Positions 1-8,145 are shown, counted from the stretch's first letter. The stretch: DNA of 64,000 nt from Sulfitobacter sp. F26169L (GCF_026410285.1 NZ_JAPMLP010000008.1:62001-126000); one strand, 5' to 3'. Numbers and translations: made by a program. The notes: a model not told the origin generated them from the letters alone.

Positions 1-695
1 CGTTTATTGCCCTTATGGAGGCAGACGAGAATGATTGCCGTAAAGGGCGTCCCGTCCTTGCCGTAGGCGATACGACCGAGGGCGTCATTGTGCTGAAGTC
101 GGGGTGGGCGGTCGTCAAAGCCGACAGTTCAGATGGCCGCAGTCAAATCTTGCGGGTCTATTTGCCCGGAGAGGTCATGGGGCTGGCAGAGATCGGATCA
201 ACCCACGCCAATCATCGTATCGTTATGCAAACAGATGGCAAGATTTGTCCATTCCCCCGCAGCGGTCTGGCACCGTTGTTTTCGGACTATCCCAGACTTG
301 GGGCATTGCTGGCAGCTTTGGGCAGCCTTGACCAAATTGCCTTGCGCCATCACGCCAGCAGCCTCGCCTCTATGGATGCGGCAAACAAGCTCAAGTTCTG
401 GCTCCTTCAGCTTAGATCAAGACTGGAAGTTGCAAACGTCGGTCTCGGGAACCGGTTTCGTGTTCCTTTCAGTCAGGTCGAGATCGGTCAGGCCGTCGGT
501 TTGACATCGATCTATGTGAACAAGTTGCTACGAAAATTTGTTGAGGAGGGAGCTATCGAAGTCGAACGGCCCTATGTTCGTTTGCTGAAACGCGATGAGT
601 GGGAAAAGGACTGCGAGTTTGTAAACGCGTTTCATGACATGGACACGTCATGGTTTCCGGCGGCGAAGGACGATACTGCAAACGCGACGTCGTAA
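1..695 (+). CDS. Crp/Fnr-family transcriptional regulator (5' end outside window)
   Basis: DNA-binding regulator with an N-terminal cyclic-nucleotide-type sensor domain and a C-terminal winged helix. The first in-frame ATG is at 15, but the frame is open back to base 1 and aligns there with the paralogue at 9822-10643, so the true start probably lies upstream. The sensor part shows SGWAVVK and a YLPGEVMGLAEIG segment; the HTH is VPFSQVEIGQAVGLTSIYVN, followed by a conserved DTSWFP near the C-terminus. There is no FNR-type N-terminal cysteine cluster in the visible part, so iron-sulfur oxygen sensing is unlikely. It is convergent with the DUF892 gene, 14 bp away. The effector is unknown. Confidence 0.9.
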   Translation, partial: FIALMEADENDCRKGRPVLAVGDTTEGVIVLKSGWAVVKADSSDGRSQILRVYLPGEVMGLAEIGSTHANHRIVMQTDGKICPFPRSGLAPLFSDYPRLGALLAALGSLDQIALRHHASSLASMDAANKLKFWLLQLRSRLEVANVGLGNRFRVPFSQVEIGQAVGLTSIYVNKLLRKFVEEGAIEVERPYVRLLKRDEWEKDCEFVNAFHDMDTSWFPAAKDDTANATS

Positions 696-709
696 TCACC
701 CCTGCCCCA

Positions 710-1207
710 TTAATGGCGCGCTTGTTCGTTGATATTATCCGTGGCAAGCCGCATCATCGTGTGATCATCATCATGGGATGCGGCAAGACAGATTTTTAGC
801 GCCATCAAATCCTGATCCAGCTCTAGGTGGTCGGCAAAGGCAACGAGAGAGGCATATCCGGCGATAGCGTAATGCGCCAAACGCTGATATTGAATGATGA
901 TCATCGCATCTTTAGTCGTTTCTTCCCCGATGAACTCTTCCAACGCTTGAGCACGAGCGTCCTTCACAAGTCCCTCCATACCTTCGCAATGTGTTCCCAT
1001 GATCTCTTCCTCATGGCCGACCGCGATATTTTCCAAGGTAGCAATCCCCTCACTTATATTGCCAACTCCTGCGCGCAACGCATGAACAAGTCTTCGGTTT
1101 CGGGCCACTTGTCCCAGCGCTTTGGTGACATCAAGTGCCTGTGTATTTGCGCTATAAAGGTCTTTGAGTTGCTCGATGTAGAGGTCTTCCAATGTGTCGA
1201 TACGCAT
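710..1207 (-). CDS. DUF892 (YciE/YciF-like) ferritin-like protein
   Basis: A 165-residue all-helical protein of the DUF892 family, which has a four-helix ferritin-like fold and is associated with osmotic and general stress. The start at 1207 (MRIDTLEDLYIEQLKDLYSA) matches the family N-terminus and follows AAAGGA; the longer frame to 1276 has no support. Acidic and His residues across the helices (GHEEEIMGTHCEGME, LEEFIGEETTKDAMII, HDDDHTMM) could hold a di-metal site. It lies beside other stress-type genes and is transcribed away from the operon at 1405. The biochemical activity of the family is not settled. Confidence 0.85.
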   Translation of the reverse strand: MRIDTLEDLYIEQLKDLYSANTQALDVTKALGQVARNRRLVHALRAGVGNISEGIATLENIAVGHEEEIMGTHCEGMEGLVKDARAQALEEFIGEETTKDAMIIIQYQRLAHYAIAGYASLVAFADHLELDQDLMALKICLAASHDDDHTMMRLATDNINEQARH

Positions 1208-1299
1208 CGCGAGTCCTTTCAATATCTCCCGCCACGCTATCGCATATAGACCAACACGACAGGGAGCATCTGACAAGCATCGCTGGTTTCAGGGTTTTT

Positions 1300-1315
1300 G
1301 CTAAACCAGTTTAGC
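1300..1315. promoter_or_regulatory. perfect dyad, possible operator
   Basis: A perfect inverted repeat, GCTAAAC-CA-GTTTAGC, in the divergent region between the DUF892 gene and the 1405 operon, about 14 bp upstream of the EcfG-like -35 element. Size and symmetry suit a dimeric regulator, possibly the Crp/Fnr protein encoded at the window start, but no second copy was found to confirm this. Confidence 0.4.
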
Positions 1316-1328
1316 GTCTGCGGCCCAC

Positions 1329-1354
1329 GGAACCAAAGCGATCACGTATAAGTT
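1329..1354 (+). promoter_or_regulatory. EcfG-type general stress promoter
   Basis: GGAAC at 1329-1333, a 17-nt spacer, then AGTT at 1351-1354. This is one base from the alphaproteobacterial EcfG consensus (GGAAC-N16/17-CGTT). It lies 51 bp upstream of the small-peptide start at 1405 and would drive the operon that follows. Confidence 0.6.
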
Positions 1355-1404
1355 ATCTTTAGAAAGCAGCAACCCCGCTGCGACACCGAAGGGAGACATC
1401 ACTT

Positions 1405-1473
1405 ATGCACAACGTTTTCTATCTCATTGGCCTTATTGTCGTCGTCTTGGCGATTATCGGCTTCGTATTTTGA
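1405..1473 (+). CDS. 22-residue single-span membrane peptide
   Basis: A very short gene, ATG at 1405 and TGA at 1471-1473, with GGGAG at 1391-1395. The product begins MHNVFYLIG and continues as an unbroken run of Ile, Val, Leu and Gly to the end, enough for one transmembrane helix and nothing else. It is the first gene after the EcfG-type promoter and is 20 bp from the next gene. Similar tiny membrane peptides occur in proteobacterial stress operons; no function is assigned. The good ribosome site, promoter and hydrophobic pattern make it likely to be translated. Confidence 0.65.
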   Translation: MHNVFYLIGLIVVVLAIIGFVF

Positions 1474-1493
1474 ACCTTAAAGGGAGTGATAAC

Positions 1494-1973
1494 ATGACAA
1501 CCGATAATAACAAAAATGCTGGCCAAACCTCTTCAACCAAATCACAAGTCGAAGAAAGCGCATCGAATTTAGCAGAGCAAGGTAAGGCGGCGGCTGGCAA
1601 GCTGGCGCAAGACGCGACTTCGGCTGCGGCGCAACAGGCGGACGCCGCCAAGTCATCCGTCGCGGATGAGGTGTCTGGCGTGGCCTCTGCCCTACGCACC
1701 GCAGCCGAAGAAATGCGCAGTGGGTCGCCACAGGAACGGACATTCGGTCAAATTGCCGAAGGACTGGCAGACGCGTCTGATGCAATGCGCGAAAAAGACC
1801 TAAGCACGATGGTGCAAGACGTCAGTGCGTTCGCACGTAAGAACCCGATGGTTTTCTTGGGGGGTGCTGCGTTGATCGGTTTTGCAGCGACACGCTTCGC
1901 GAAAGCGTCAGGTGATACGTCAAACGATGTGACACACACAACACCAACCACATACCGGAGTGACTTTTCATGA
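1494..1973 (+). CDS. membrane-anchored helical stress protein (ElaB/YqjD-like architecture)
   Basis: 159 residues. The first ~110 are hydrophilic and rich in Ala, Lys, Glu, Gln and Ser, as in amphipathic coiled-coil stress proteins. One membrane span follows near residues 120-140 (NPMVFLGGAALIGFAATRFA), then a short Ser/Thr-rich tail. The layout resembles the ElaB/YqjD/DUF883 group of C-tail-anchored proteins, but this is by architecture only. ATG 1494 is chosen over the TTG at 1470 because AAGGGAG lies just upstream. The stop overlaps the start of the holin-like gene by 4 bp, so the two are translationally coupled. Confidence 0.7.
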   Translation: MTTDNNKNAGQTSSTKSQVEESASNLAEQGKAAAGKLAQDATSAAAQQADAAKSSVADEVSGVASALRTAAEEMRSGSPQERTFGQIAEGLADASDAMREKDLSTMVQDVSAFARKNPMVFLGGAALIGFAATRFAKASGDTSNDVTHTTPTTYRSDFS

Positions 1974-2371
1974 GCGATCATAACACAAACAAGAGCGCTG
2001 GCGGCTTGCTTCAAGACGCTTTGCAAAACGTTAGCGGAATGGTCCGTAATGAGGTTGATCTGGCTCGAGCCGAGGTCAGTGAAAACATCAACAAGGCTGG
2101 TGTTGCTGTCGGTCTGATCGCGGGTGCTGCAATCATCGCACTTGTTGCATTGAATGTGCTTGCTGCAGCCCTTGTCGCGGCCCTCACCGAAGCCGGGATC
2201 GACGCAGGCTGGTCAGCGCTGATCGTTGGCGCTTTGCTGGGACTGCTCGCCTATCTATTGATCAACAAAGGCATCAATGACCTGAAACTTTCAAGCCTTG
2301 CACCGACGCGGACGGTTAAGAACGTTCAGCGCGATGCCGCAGCCGTAAAGGAAGCTTACGATGACAAATGA
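1970..2371 (+). CDS. phage holin family / YqjE-like membrane protein
   Basis: 133 residues with an amphipathic N-terminal segment (VRNEVDLARAEVSENI) and two hydrophobic helices at roughly residues 44-70 and 78-98. This is typical of the Phage_holin_3_6/YqjE family, which despite the name is usually a chromosomal inner-membrane protein found with YqjD- and YqjK-type partners. Overlaps at both ends (ATGA with the previous gene, 11 bp with the next) show a tightly coupled operon. The partnership with a tail-anchored protein and a DUF3618 protein recurs in proteobacteria and suggests a membrane-associated stress complex; the role is unknown. Confidence 0.8.
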   Translation: MSDHNTNKSAGGLLQDALQNVSGMVRNEVDLARAEVSENINKAGVAVGLIAGAAIIALVALNVLAAALVAALTEAGIDAGWSALIVGALLGLLAYLLINKGINDLKLSSLAPTRTVKNVQRDAAAVKEAYDDK

Positions 2372-3512
2372 TACACGTAGCCCGAAAGAAATCGAACGTG
2401 AAATCGAAGCACAGCGTTCGGACCTGACATCCAACCTCGAAGATTTGCAAGATAAGTTTTCGATAGATACGGTGGTGCGTCAAATCGGCGACCAGTTCCG
2501 CGAACACGGGGGAGATATGGGGCGCTCAATCTCGGAACAGGTCAAAGCCAACCCCATCCCACTTGCGTTGACGGGTATCGGTTTGGCGTGGATGATGTTT
2601 GGAAACAGCCAAAAACAGACGGCATCGGTCCGGTCCCGTGATTACGACGACGACCAGGGTTATAGCCAATACGAGCGCGATTTCCGCCGCACTCGTCTGG
2701 CTCAGGATCGGCCATACACACCACCCGCTCGCCCTGCTGCGTTCTATAACCGCGGACCGTCCTGGGCGCGTGACGATGAAGACGATAACGATACTTCATT
2801 GACTGAAAAAGCTGCTCACGCAACGGGAACCGCCAAAGACAAGGCGTCGCAGGCAGCTTCTGCCGTAAAGGAAGGCGTTGGGTCTACTGCATCTTCAGTC
2901 TCGGACAGTGCTTCACGTGCCGGATCAGCAATATCTGACGCCGCATCCTCGACAGGGTCCGCCATTTCGAGCGGTGCGCAATCTGCACGCAGTAGCATAG
3001 CTGCTGCCGGAAGCCGGATTTCCGAAGGCACGGAAACCCTGACTGAAGAAGGTCGTCAGCGGGTCGTTGAAGCCCGTCGCAAAGCTATTGAGATGCGCGA
3101 CTCGGCAGCCCGCTCCATGAGCGACGGTGCGGACGCCGCCGCCGATATTTATGACCGCCAGCCGTTGGTGATCGGGGCCTTGGCTCTCGCCGTGGGAGCA
3201 GCGCTTGGTGGTGCGTTGCCGCGCTCCAAAACCGAAGACGACCTGATGGGCGCGCAAAGCGATGATCTGTTTGACCAGGCAGAGCGTATCTATGAAGAAG
3301 AGAAAACCAAGGCGTTGTCGGTCGCCAAATCTGTGAAGGACGAGGTCAAAGACATCGCGTCCGAAACAAAAGCGGATCTGGATTCGGGTGCGCCCGGCGA
3401 CAAGTCTGCTGTTGATGCCATTGGCGATAAGGCCAAATCTGCCGCCAAAAGGGTTGCTGACAAGGCAGAGAGCACCGCTAAAGACAAAGATTTAGGCAAG
3501 CCCAAAACTTGA
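2361..3512 (+). CDS. DUF3618 domain protein with long Ala/Ser-rich helical region
   Basis: 383 residues. Residues 1-80 match DUF3618 (SPKEIEREIEAQRSDLTSNL, then a short hydrophobic segment around PLALTGIGLAWMMFG). Residues ~145-240 form a low-complexity Ala/Ser/Thr/Asp/Lys stretch with LEA-like repeats (SAVKEGVGSTASSVSDSASR). A second hydrophobic helix lies near 265-287, followed by a charged Lys/Ala/Asp tail. The LEA-like composition suggests a desiccation or osmotic role at the membrane; this is inference. It overlaps the holin-like gene by 11 bp and is followed by a GC-rich hairpin. Confidence 0.8.
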   Translation: MTNDTRSPKEIEREIEAQRSDLTSNLEDLQDKFSIDTVVRQIGDQFREHGGDMGRSISEQVKANPIPLALTGIGLAWMMFGNSQKQTASVRSRDYDDDQGYSQYERDFRRTRLAQDRPYTPPARPAAFYNRGPSWARDDEDDNDTSLTEKAAHATGTAKDKASQAASAVKEGVGSTASSVSDSASRAGSAISDAASSTGSAISSGAQSARSSIAAAGSRISEGTETLTEEGRQRVVEARRKAIEMRDSAARSMSDGADAAADIYDRQPLVIGALALAVGAALGGALPRSKTEDDLMGAQSDDLFDQAERIYEEEKTKALSVAKSVKDEVKDIASETKADLDSGAPGDKSAVDAIGDKAKSAAKRVADKAESTAKDKDLGKPKT

Positions 3513-3519
3513 ACCGGGT

Positions 3520-3547
3520 CGAGGGGGCCGCAATTACGGCCCCTTCG
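3520..3547 (+). terminator. GC-rich hairpin after DUF3618 gene
   Basis: An 11-bp stem (3520-3530 with 3537-3547, one G-U pair) with core GGGGCCG/CGGCCCC and loop CAATTA. It has no following T-run, so it may be a partial terminator, attenuator or mRNA-stabilising stem between the DUF3618 and YihY genes. Confidence 0.5.
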
Positions 3548-3574
3548 AGCAACTGACTTTATTTGGGGTATCTC

Positions 3575-4522
3575 ATGGCACGTGGACGCGACGCTGAAAA
3601 ACCGACCGAAATTCCGGCATCTGGCTGGAAGGATATTGCATTTCGTCTCAAGGATGAAATTGCAGATGATCGCGTCGGTTTGATTGCTGCTGGTGTCGCA
3701 TTTTACGGCCTCCTTGCCCTGTTTCCAGCCATCACTGCGCTTATCGCAATCAGTGGTTTGCTGGTGGAGCCGAGCGCCATCGTTGAACAATTGCGCGGAT
3801 TGTCGGGCGTCATGCCCGACGAAGTTATCACCATTATCACCAAGCAGGCCACAGCCGTAGCCGGCTCACGCGAGGGTGGATTGGGTTTGGCCGCTCTACT
3901 GGGTATTATCATTGCGCTCTATTCCGCGTCCAAAGGTGTCGCCAGCCTGATGCAGGGCATAAACGTTGCCTACGATGAACAAGAAAAGCGGGGATTTATC
4001 AAACTCAAACTGGTTACTTTCGGCCTGACGATTGCGTTGATGATCGGGCTGTTGGTGGCGCTGCTTATGATGATCGGTCTACCCGCAGCCCTGTCCTTCG
4101 TTGATCTGGGCGGCATGATTGAGACTTTGATTACTGTGGCAATGTGGATCGGCCTCTTGTGTCTGACAATTCTTGGACTTTCGGTGCTTTACCGTTACGC
4201 TCCGTCGCGCGACGAACCCGAATGGAAATGGGCTTCTCCGGGTGCGGTTGCCGGATGTTTGTTGTGGATTGGGGCGTCGGCAGGCTTTGCGTTTTATGTG
4301 AGTAACTTTGGCTCCTATAATGAAAGCTTCGGCACGCTTGCCGGTGTTGTTGTCCTGTTGATGTGGTTTTGGATTTCTGCGTTTATCATACTTTTGGGTG
4401 CTGAACTGAACGCCGAATTAGAGGCGCAGACCCGCGCCGACACGACCCAAGGCCACGATGAGCCCATGGGCCACCGCGATGCCGTGAAAGCCGACAATCT
4501 CGGCGATGCTGCGGGCAAATAA
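3575..4522 (+). CDS. YihY/virulence factor BrkB family membrane protein
   Basis: 315-residue inner-membrane protein of the YihY/BrkB (formerly 'ribonuclease BN') family. The family mark AAGVAFYGLLALFPAITALI is at the first span, followed by the soluble MPDEVI...AVAGSREGGLGLAAL region and about six spans in all, with SYNESFGTLAGVVVLLMWFW near the end. ATG 3575 (MARGRDAEK) is preferred to TTG 3563 because GGGG sits 6 nt upstream. It is 15 bp from the next gene and follows the DUF3618 hairpin, so expression may be partly independent. The family's molecular function is not established. Confidence 0.88.
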   Translation: MARGRDAEKPTEIPASGWKDIAFRLKDEIADDRVGLIAAGVAFYGLLALFPAITALIAISGLLVEPSAIVEQLRGLSGVMPDEVITIITKQATAVAGSREGGLGLAALLGIIIALYSASKGVASLMQGINVAYDEQEKRGFIKLKLVTFGLTIALMIGLLVALLMMIGLPAALSFVDLGGMIETLITVAMWIGLLCLTILGLSVLYRYAPSRDEPEWKWASPGAVAGCLLWIGASAGFAFYVSNFGSYNESFGTLAGVVVLLMWFWISAFIILLGAELNAELEAQTRADTTQGHDEPMGHRDAVKADNLGDAAGK

Positions 4523-4537
4523 AGATTGGACTAAGAA

Positions 4538-5518
4538 ATGCTTACGTCAGTCTTTTGGGCGCTCGCCCTTATCGTTCTCGTGACGACAGCGTTGCCTCTG
4601 ACCAACAGCGCGCGCTGGTGGGTGCGCATGTGGGATTTTCCAAGACTGCATATCGCGATTTTTGCTTTGATTGTTTTTCTGGCGGCGTTGCCGGTTGATT
4701 TTGCCTTCAAACGGATTTTGCTCGCACTGTTGTGTGTCGCTTTCATTTATCAGGCAAAGCAGATTTTCCCCTATACGCCGTTTGCCAAGACCGAAGTCAA
4801 TACGTCTGACCCACCGTCGCCCTCGGACACAGTGACGATGCTTGCGGTTAACGTTTTGATGGAAAATGACCGATACGATGATTTAATCACAATCATTAGA
4901 CGTGAAGACCCTGATATCCTGTTTTTGATGGAAACCGATAAGGTCTGGGGCGATGCGCTCGCTCCGGTGCTTGCGCGGTATGATGAGGTAAAGGCACATC
5001 TGACAAACGATCACTACGGCCTGATATTCGCAACCCGTCTGGACGTTGAAGATATCGAACTCCAGTGGCCCGACAAGGACGACACACCAGCAATCAAAGC
5101 GGTTTTGCGCGCGCAGAGCGGGGTAGATTTCAATTTTATAGGTCTGCACCCTCGTCCGCCCGTGCCCGGAAATGACACTAAAGCCAGAGATCAGCAAATT
5201 AAAGACAAGGCCCTGATGACGTCGTCCGCTGACCGACCAACCGTCTGTATGGGTGACTTCAATGATGTAGCATGGTCTTGGACCACAAAACGTTTCAAAC
5301 GATATGGCAACTTCGCAGAACCGCGTGTCGGACGGGGGATGATATCCAGCTTTCACGCCAATCATTCCTACATGCGCCTACCCATTGATCAGTTGTTCAT
5401 CACGGATAAAGTCAGGCTCGTCTCGTTCGCACGGCTTGAGAATTTCGGCTCTGATCATTTCCCGATAACAGCGACGGTCTTTTTTGACACCGGTAAAGGG
5501 GCGCACAATGACGGATAA
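4538..5518 (+). CDS. membrane-anchored endonuclease/exonuclease/phosphatase (EEP) family hydrolase
   Basis: 326 residues. Three hydrophobic helices in the first ~80 residues anchor a C-terminal EEP domain. Catalytic landmarks are the N-terminal Asn (TMLAVNVLMEND), the metal-binding Glu near residue 131 (LFLMETDKVW), FIGLHPRPP, MGDFND near 238-243, and the terminal GSDHFP near 304-309. The set is complete, so a divalent-metal phosphodiesterase is expected. Substrates in the superfamily include DNA, inositol phosphates and sphingolipids; membrane anchoring favours a lipid or envelope substrate, but this is not certain. The 3' end overlaps the permease start by 11 bp. Confidence 0.85.
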   Translation: MLTSVFWALALIVLVTTALPLTNSARWWVRMWDFPRLHIAIFALIVFLAALPVDFAFKRILLALLCVAFIYQAKQIFPYTPFAKTEVNTSDPPSPSDTVTMLAVNVLMENDRYDDLITIIRREDPDILFLMETDKVWGDALAPVLARYDEVKAHLTNDHYGLIFATRLDVEDIELQWPDKDDTPAIKAVLRAQSGVDFNFIGLHPRPPVPGNDTKARDQQIKDKALMTSSADRPTVCMGDFNDVAWSWTTKRFKRYGNFAEPRVGRGMISSFHANHSYMRLPIDQLFITDKVRLVSFARLENFGSDHFPITATVFFDTGKGAHNDG

Positions 5519-6647
5519 TGCAACACCAACAGATACTCAAAGCGCCGCCGCAAAACGGCCCGAAGCCTCGCTGAACTGGAGGAACCTTTATTTCCCCTTA
5601 TACGGAATTTTTGGTCTGTTGCTGTTGCAGGCGCTTGTCTCTGCAAGCGGTTTTCTGATCCCTGTCATCACGGCATTTCTTGGCTATTTTGTGCTTAATC
5701 GCCCACGCAGATGGCTGCAACGGATCGGTGTTCCACCGGTCGCGTCGGCCGCTTTGTTCACAACGTTCATGGCCATGATGATCTTTATCCTGCTTGTACA
5801 ACTCAGCAGCCCGGCCGCGCAATTCATCGAGGATTTACCCTCGCTGGTAGACGAGATCAAACAAAAGATCGCGGGCACTGGTGGCGCACTTGAAGCTCTC
5901 AACGACGCATCAGAGGCAGCCGAAGAGGTCATGGCGGATCAGGAGGCTAACACCGTCGAAGTCGAGGTCGTATCCGACACGGGATTCGTGGCGACCGTCC
6001 TCAGCATGGCGCCGAGCTTTTTAAGTCGGGTCGGTTTTGCCTTGGTTCTGCTTTTCTTCCTCGTAGCATCTGGCGATATGTTCCTCACAAAAACGCTGGA
6101 AAGTCTCAAGTCGTTCAGCGACAAACGTCAGGCAGTGGAAGTATTGCATTCGATTGAGGAACGCCTTGGATATTATCTTGGCGGTATCGCGATTATCAAT
6201 GCGGGATTGGGCATAGCGGTCGCTGTCGCGATGTATTTATGGCAAATTCCAGGCGCATTGATCTTCGGCTTCATGGCCTTCGGGTTGAACTTTGTGCCGT
6301 TTCTGGGGGGCTTGATGGGTGCCGTAATCGCGGCAGCTGTTGCATTTGTAAGCCTGAACGGCACATGGGCAGCAGCCGGAGTGTTTGCGACTTACATCGT
6401 GCTGACCTCTATCGAAGGTCAGTTCATCACGCCGCTCGTCATTTCGCGCAGGATGAGATTGAATACCACTGTCGTATTTCTTTCTGTCGCATTTTTCGCC
6501 TGGATATGGTCCATTATGGGTATGGTCGTCGCCCTGCCGATTTTGATAGTCATAAAGATCGCCTGCGATGAAACCGGCACATTTTTGACGCTCGCGCGGT
6601 TTCTTGGTGATAGCGAAGATTATGCCAACGACACTGAAAAAGGGTAG
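5508..6647 (+). CDS. AI-2E family transporter (YdiK/TqsA/PerM-type permease)
   Basis: 379-residue integral membrane protein of the AI-2E transporter family, a group that includes the TqsA autoinducer exporter and several ion or solute antiporters. ATG 5508 follows AAAGGGG; the upstream TTG is not needed. Features are a hydrophobic hairpin at ~35-70, a large soluble loop at ~110-190 (IKQKIAGTGGALEALNDASE), and the C-terminal bundle with GLNFVPFLGGLMGAVIAA and ITPLVISRRMRLNTTVVFLS, both family hallmarks. It is the last gene of the operon starting at 1405. The substrate cannot be read from sequence. Confidence 0.87.
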   Translation: MTDNATPTDTQSAAAKRPEASLNWRNLYFPLYGIFGLLLLQALVSASGFLIPVITAFLGYFVLNRPRRWLQRIGVPPVASAALFTTFMAMMIFILLVQLSSPAAQFIEDLPSLVDEIKQKIAGTGGALEALNDASEAAEEVMADQEANTVEVEVVSDTGFVATVLSMAPSFLSRVGFALVLLFFLVASGDMFLTKTLESLKSFSDKRQAVEVLHSIEERLGYYLGGIAIINAGLGIAVAVAMYLWQIPGALIFGFMAFGLNFVPFLGGLMGAVIAAAVAFVSLNGTWAAAGVFATYIVLTSIEGQFITPLVISRRMRLNTTVVFLSVAFFAWIWSIMGMVVALPILIVIKIACDETGTFLTLARFLGDSEDYANDTEKG

Positions 6648-6694
6648 TAGCGGCATACAAAGGTGTTATCTTCGCCTGCCGGTCATTATTGGAT

Positions 6695-6943
6695 CTAGCG
6701 TCGAACAAGTCTCGCTACGAAGATCAACAAACAGGCACCTGCCGCTGCCACGATGAGCTGACCAAACCAACCGCCTAATGTTGATCCGGTAATCGCAACA
6801 AGAAGCCAGTTCAACACCAGCGCACCGACGATGCCAAGGATAATATTCATCAGTAAACCCTGATCGGTTTTCATTATTTTCTCGGCGATCCAGCCCGCCA
6901 GAGCACCAAGGATGATCGAGCCGATCCAACCTATTCCAGTCAT
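6695..6943 (-). CDS. GlsB/YeaQ/YmgE family stress membrane protein
   Basis: 82 residues, nearly all hydrophobic, with three membrane helices. MTGIGWIGSIILGALAGWIAE and the following GLLMNIILGIVGALVLN are diagnostic of the transglycosylase-associated/GlsB family, small stress-induced inner-membrane proteins. AAAGGAAA lies just upstream of the ATG. It is convergent with the AI-2E permease and in the same orientation as the PRC-barrel gene, separated from it by two strong hairpins. The exact function is unknown. Confidence 0.88.
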   Translation of the reverse strand: MTGIGWIGSIILGALAGWIAEKIMKTDQGLLMNIILGIVGALVLNWLLVAITGSTLGGWFGQLIVAAAGACLLIFVARLVRR

Positions 6944-6981
6944 TTCAATTTCCTTTCAAAGACCTCTAATGAGGCAAAAAA

Positions 6982-7031
6982 CGGGCGAAGCATCATCGAC
7001 CATGGAATAACCCGTCTTGATGGTTCGCCCG
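6982..7031. repeat. 14-bp inverted repeat, long stem-loop
   Basis: Arms 6982-6995 and 7018-7031 are complementary at 13 of 14 positions around a 22-nt loop (left arm CGGGCGAAGCATCA). It lies between the PRC-barrel gene stop and the GlsB start, both on the minus strand, beside a second perfect hairpin, so it may be read-through control or the GlsB leader. Confidence 0.55.
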
Positions 7032-7034
7032 CTG

Positions 7035-7064
7035 ATAACGCAGCCGGGACAAGGGCTGCGTTAT
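7035..7064 (-). terminator. perfect 11-bp hairpin after the PRC-barrel gene
   Basis: Stem ATAACGCAGCC/GGCTGCGTTAT with an 8-nt loop, 7 bp downstream of the PRC-barrel stop on the minus strand. No T-run follows, so it may act with the adjacent stem-loop rather than as a simple intrinsic terminator. Confidence 0.5.
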
Positions 7065-7071
7065 ATTCGAT

Positions 7072-8145
7072 TTAGTCGAGGCCGAGCTGTTCAGCCAAAC
7101 GAAGGCCGGGGTCCAGAACGCGAACCTCGTTTTCGTTGTATTCCGGCATGTTTTCCAGCTGGGATTGGGTAAACTCTGGCAAGATCAACTCATCTTGACG
7201 CAAGATCAACTTTTCAACCGGCACTGCGACTTCATTTTCGCCCATACCCAGGAACCCGCCAACGCCGATAATAGCGACAAGCGTTTGACCGCGCATACCA
7301 ATGAAGTCGACTTCGCCGACATCTTCGCCCGTTTCAGTTGCGACGCTGCGACCGATCAGGTCTTCGGCCTTACGGTCAAAGATCGGCAGAACGCGAACAG
7401 CTTCCTGATAACGGGCACGATCCTCGTCCGCCATGTTACCTTGTTCGTCAGCGTTGAAATCTTCCATAACAACGCGAGCCTGCATCTGTTCGATTTCAAC
7501 ATCTGCTTCGCCGCCACCAACGACGTTTACTTCTGGCTCTTCGCTGGTCACAGACACATTGGCATTATCGCCCTGTTCCACGTTCACCTGCGCGTCCTCT
7601 TGCGTAACATTAACATCTGCATCCGCAGCTTCGGTGACACTCACCTCAGCTTCACCTTGATCAAATTCAACACGCGGCTGCGCTTCCTGAATCGTGATCC
7701 GCGGTTCGGGCCGGATAAAACGCACAACCGGCTCCGGTTGATCCAGGTCGATAATCGGCTCGCCTGTTTCGACGTCTATTTCAGGCTTCGGCACCATGAC
7801 CGTGACAACAGGTTCCGGGATGACCACAGTAATTTGCGGCTGGGCTTGCTCGACTGTGATGATCGGCGCCTGTTGACGCACGCGCACCGTTGGTTCTGGC
7901 ACGACAACGGTGATTTCCGGCTGCGGTTGTTCCACTGTGACGACGGGCTGGCCTTGAGTCACTTCGACGTTAGGGTCGGGCACTGTCACATTTACAGTGG
8001 CATCTTCCTGTTCAACGACGACCTGTCCGCCCTGAACCGGAACAGCTGTCTGGTCGGTATCTGTCGTCGTCTGCGCGATTGCGCCACCCGCAACTATCGC
8101 GCCCAACGCAACAGAGCCGAGAAGTGTTTTCATTAACGAATTCAT
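7072..8145 (-). CDS. secreted PRC-barrel protein with 21 nonapeptide repeats
   Basis: 357 residues from ATG 8145, which follows AAGGAAA; the longer frame to 8256 would bury the signal peptide. Signal peptide ~1-24 (MKTLLGSVALGAIVAGGAIA). Residues 38-229 are 21 consecutive units of nine residues (three of ten), pattern x-x-P-x-[IV]-x-[VI]-x-x, for example PEPTVRVRQ, QAPIITVEQ, AQPQITVVI, PEPVVTVMV; late units lose the Pro and become acidic. Residues ~255-330 form a PRC-barrel (LIGRSVATETGEDVGEVDFI). Alternating hydrophobics predict one short beta strand per unit, so an extended beta structure carrying a PRC domain in the periplasm or at the surface is plausible. The role is unknown. Confidence 0.85.
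   Translation of the reverse strand: MNSLMKTLLGSVALGAIVAGGAIAQTTTDTDQTAVPVQGGQVVVEQEDATVNVTVPDPNVEVTQGQPVVTVEQPQPEITVVVPEPTVRVRQQAPIITVEQAQPQITVVIPEPVVTVMVPKPEIDVETGEPIIDLDQPEPVVRFIRPEPRITIQEAQPRVEFDQGEAEVSVTEAADADVNVTQEDAQVNVEQGDNANVSVTSEEPEVNVVGGGEADVEIEQMQARVVMEDFNADEQGNMADEDRARYQEAVRVLPIFDRKAEDLIGRSVATETGEDVGEVDFIGMRGQTLVAIIGVGGFLGMGENEVAVPVEKLILRQDELILPEFTQSQLENMPEYNENEVRVLDPGLRLAEQLGLD

Noticed and set aside
827-1249. 140-aa plus-strand open frame
   Set aside because: It is antisense to the DUF892 gene, which has family motifs and a ribosome site.
7165-8136. 323-aa plus-strand open frame opposite the PRC-barrel gene
   Set aside because: It arises from the repetitive codons of the nonapeptide array; it is His/Phe/Arg-rich with no family pattern or ribosome site.
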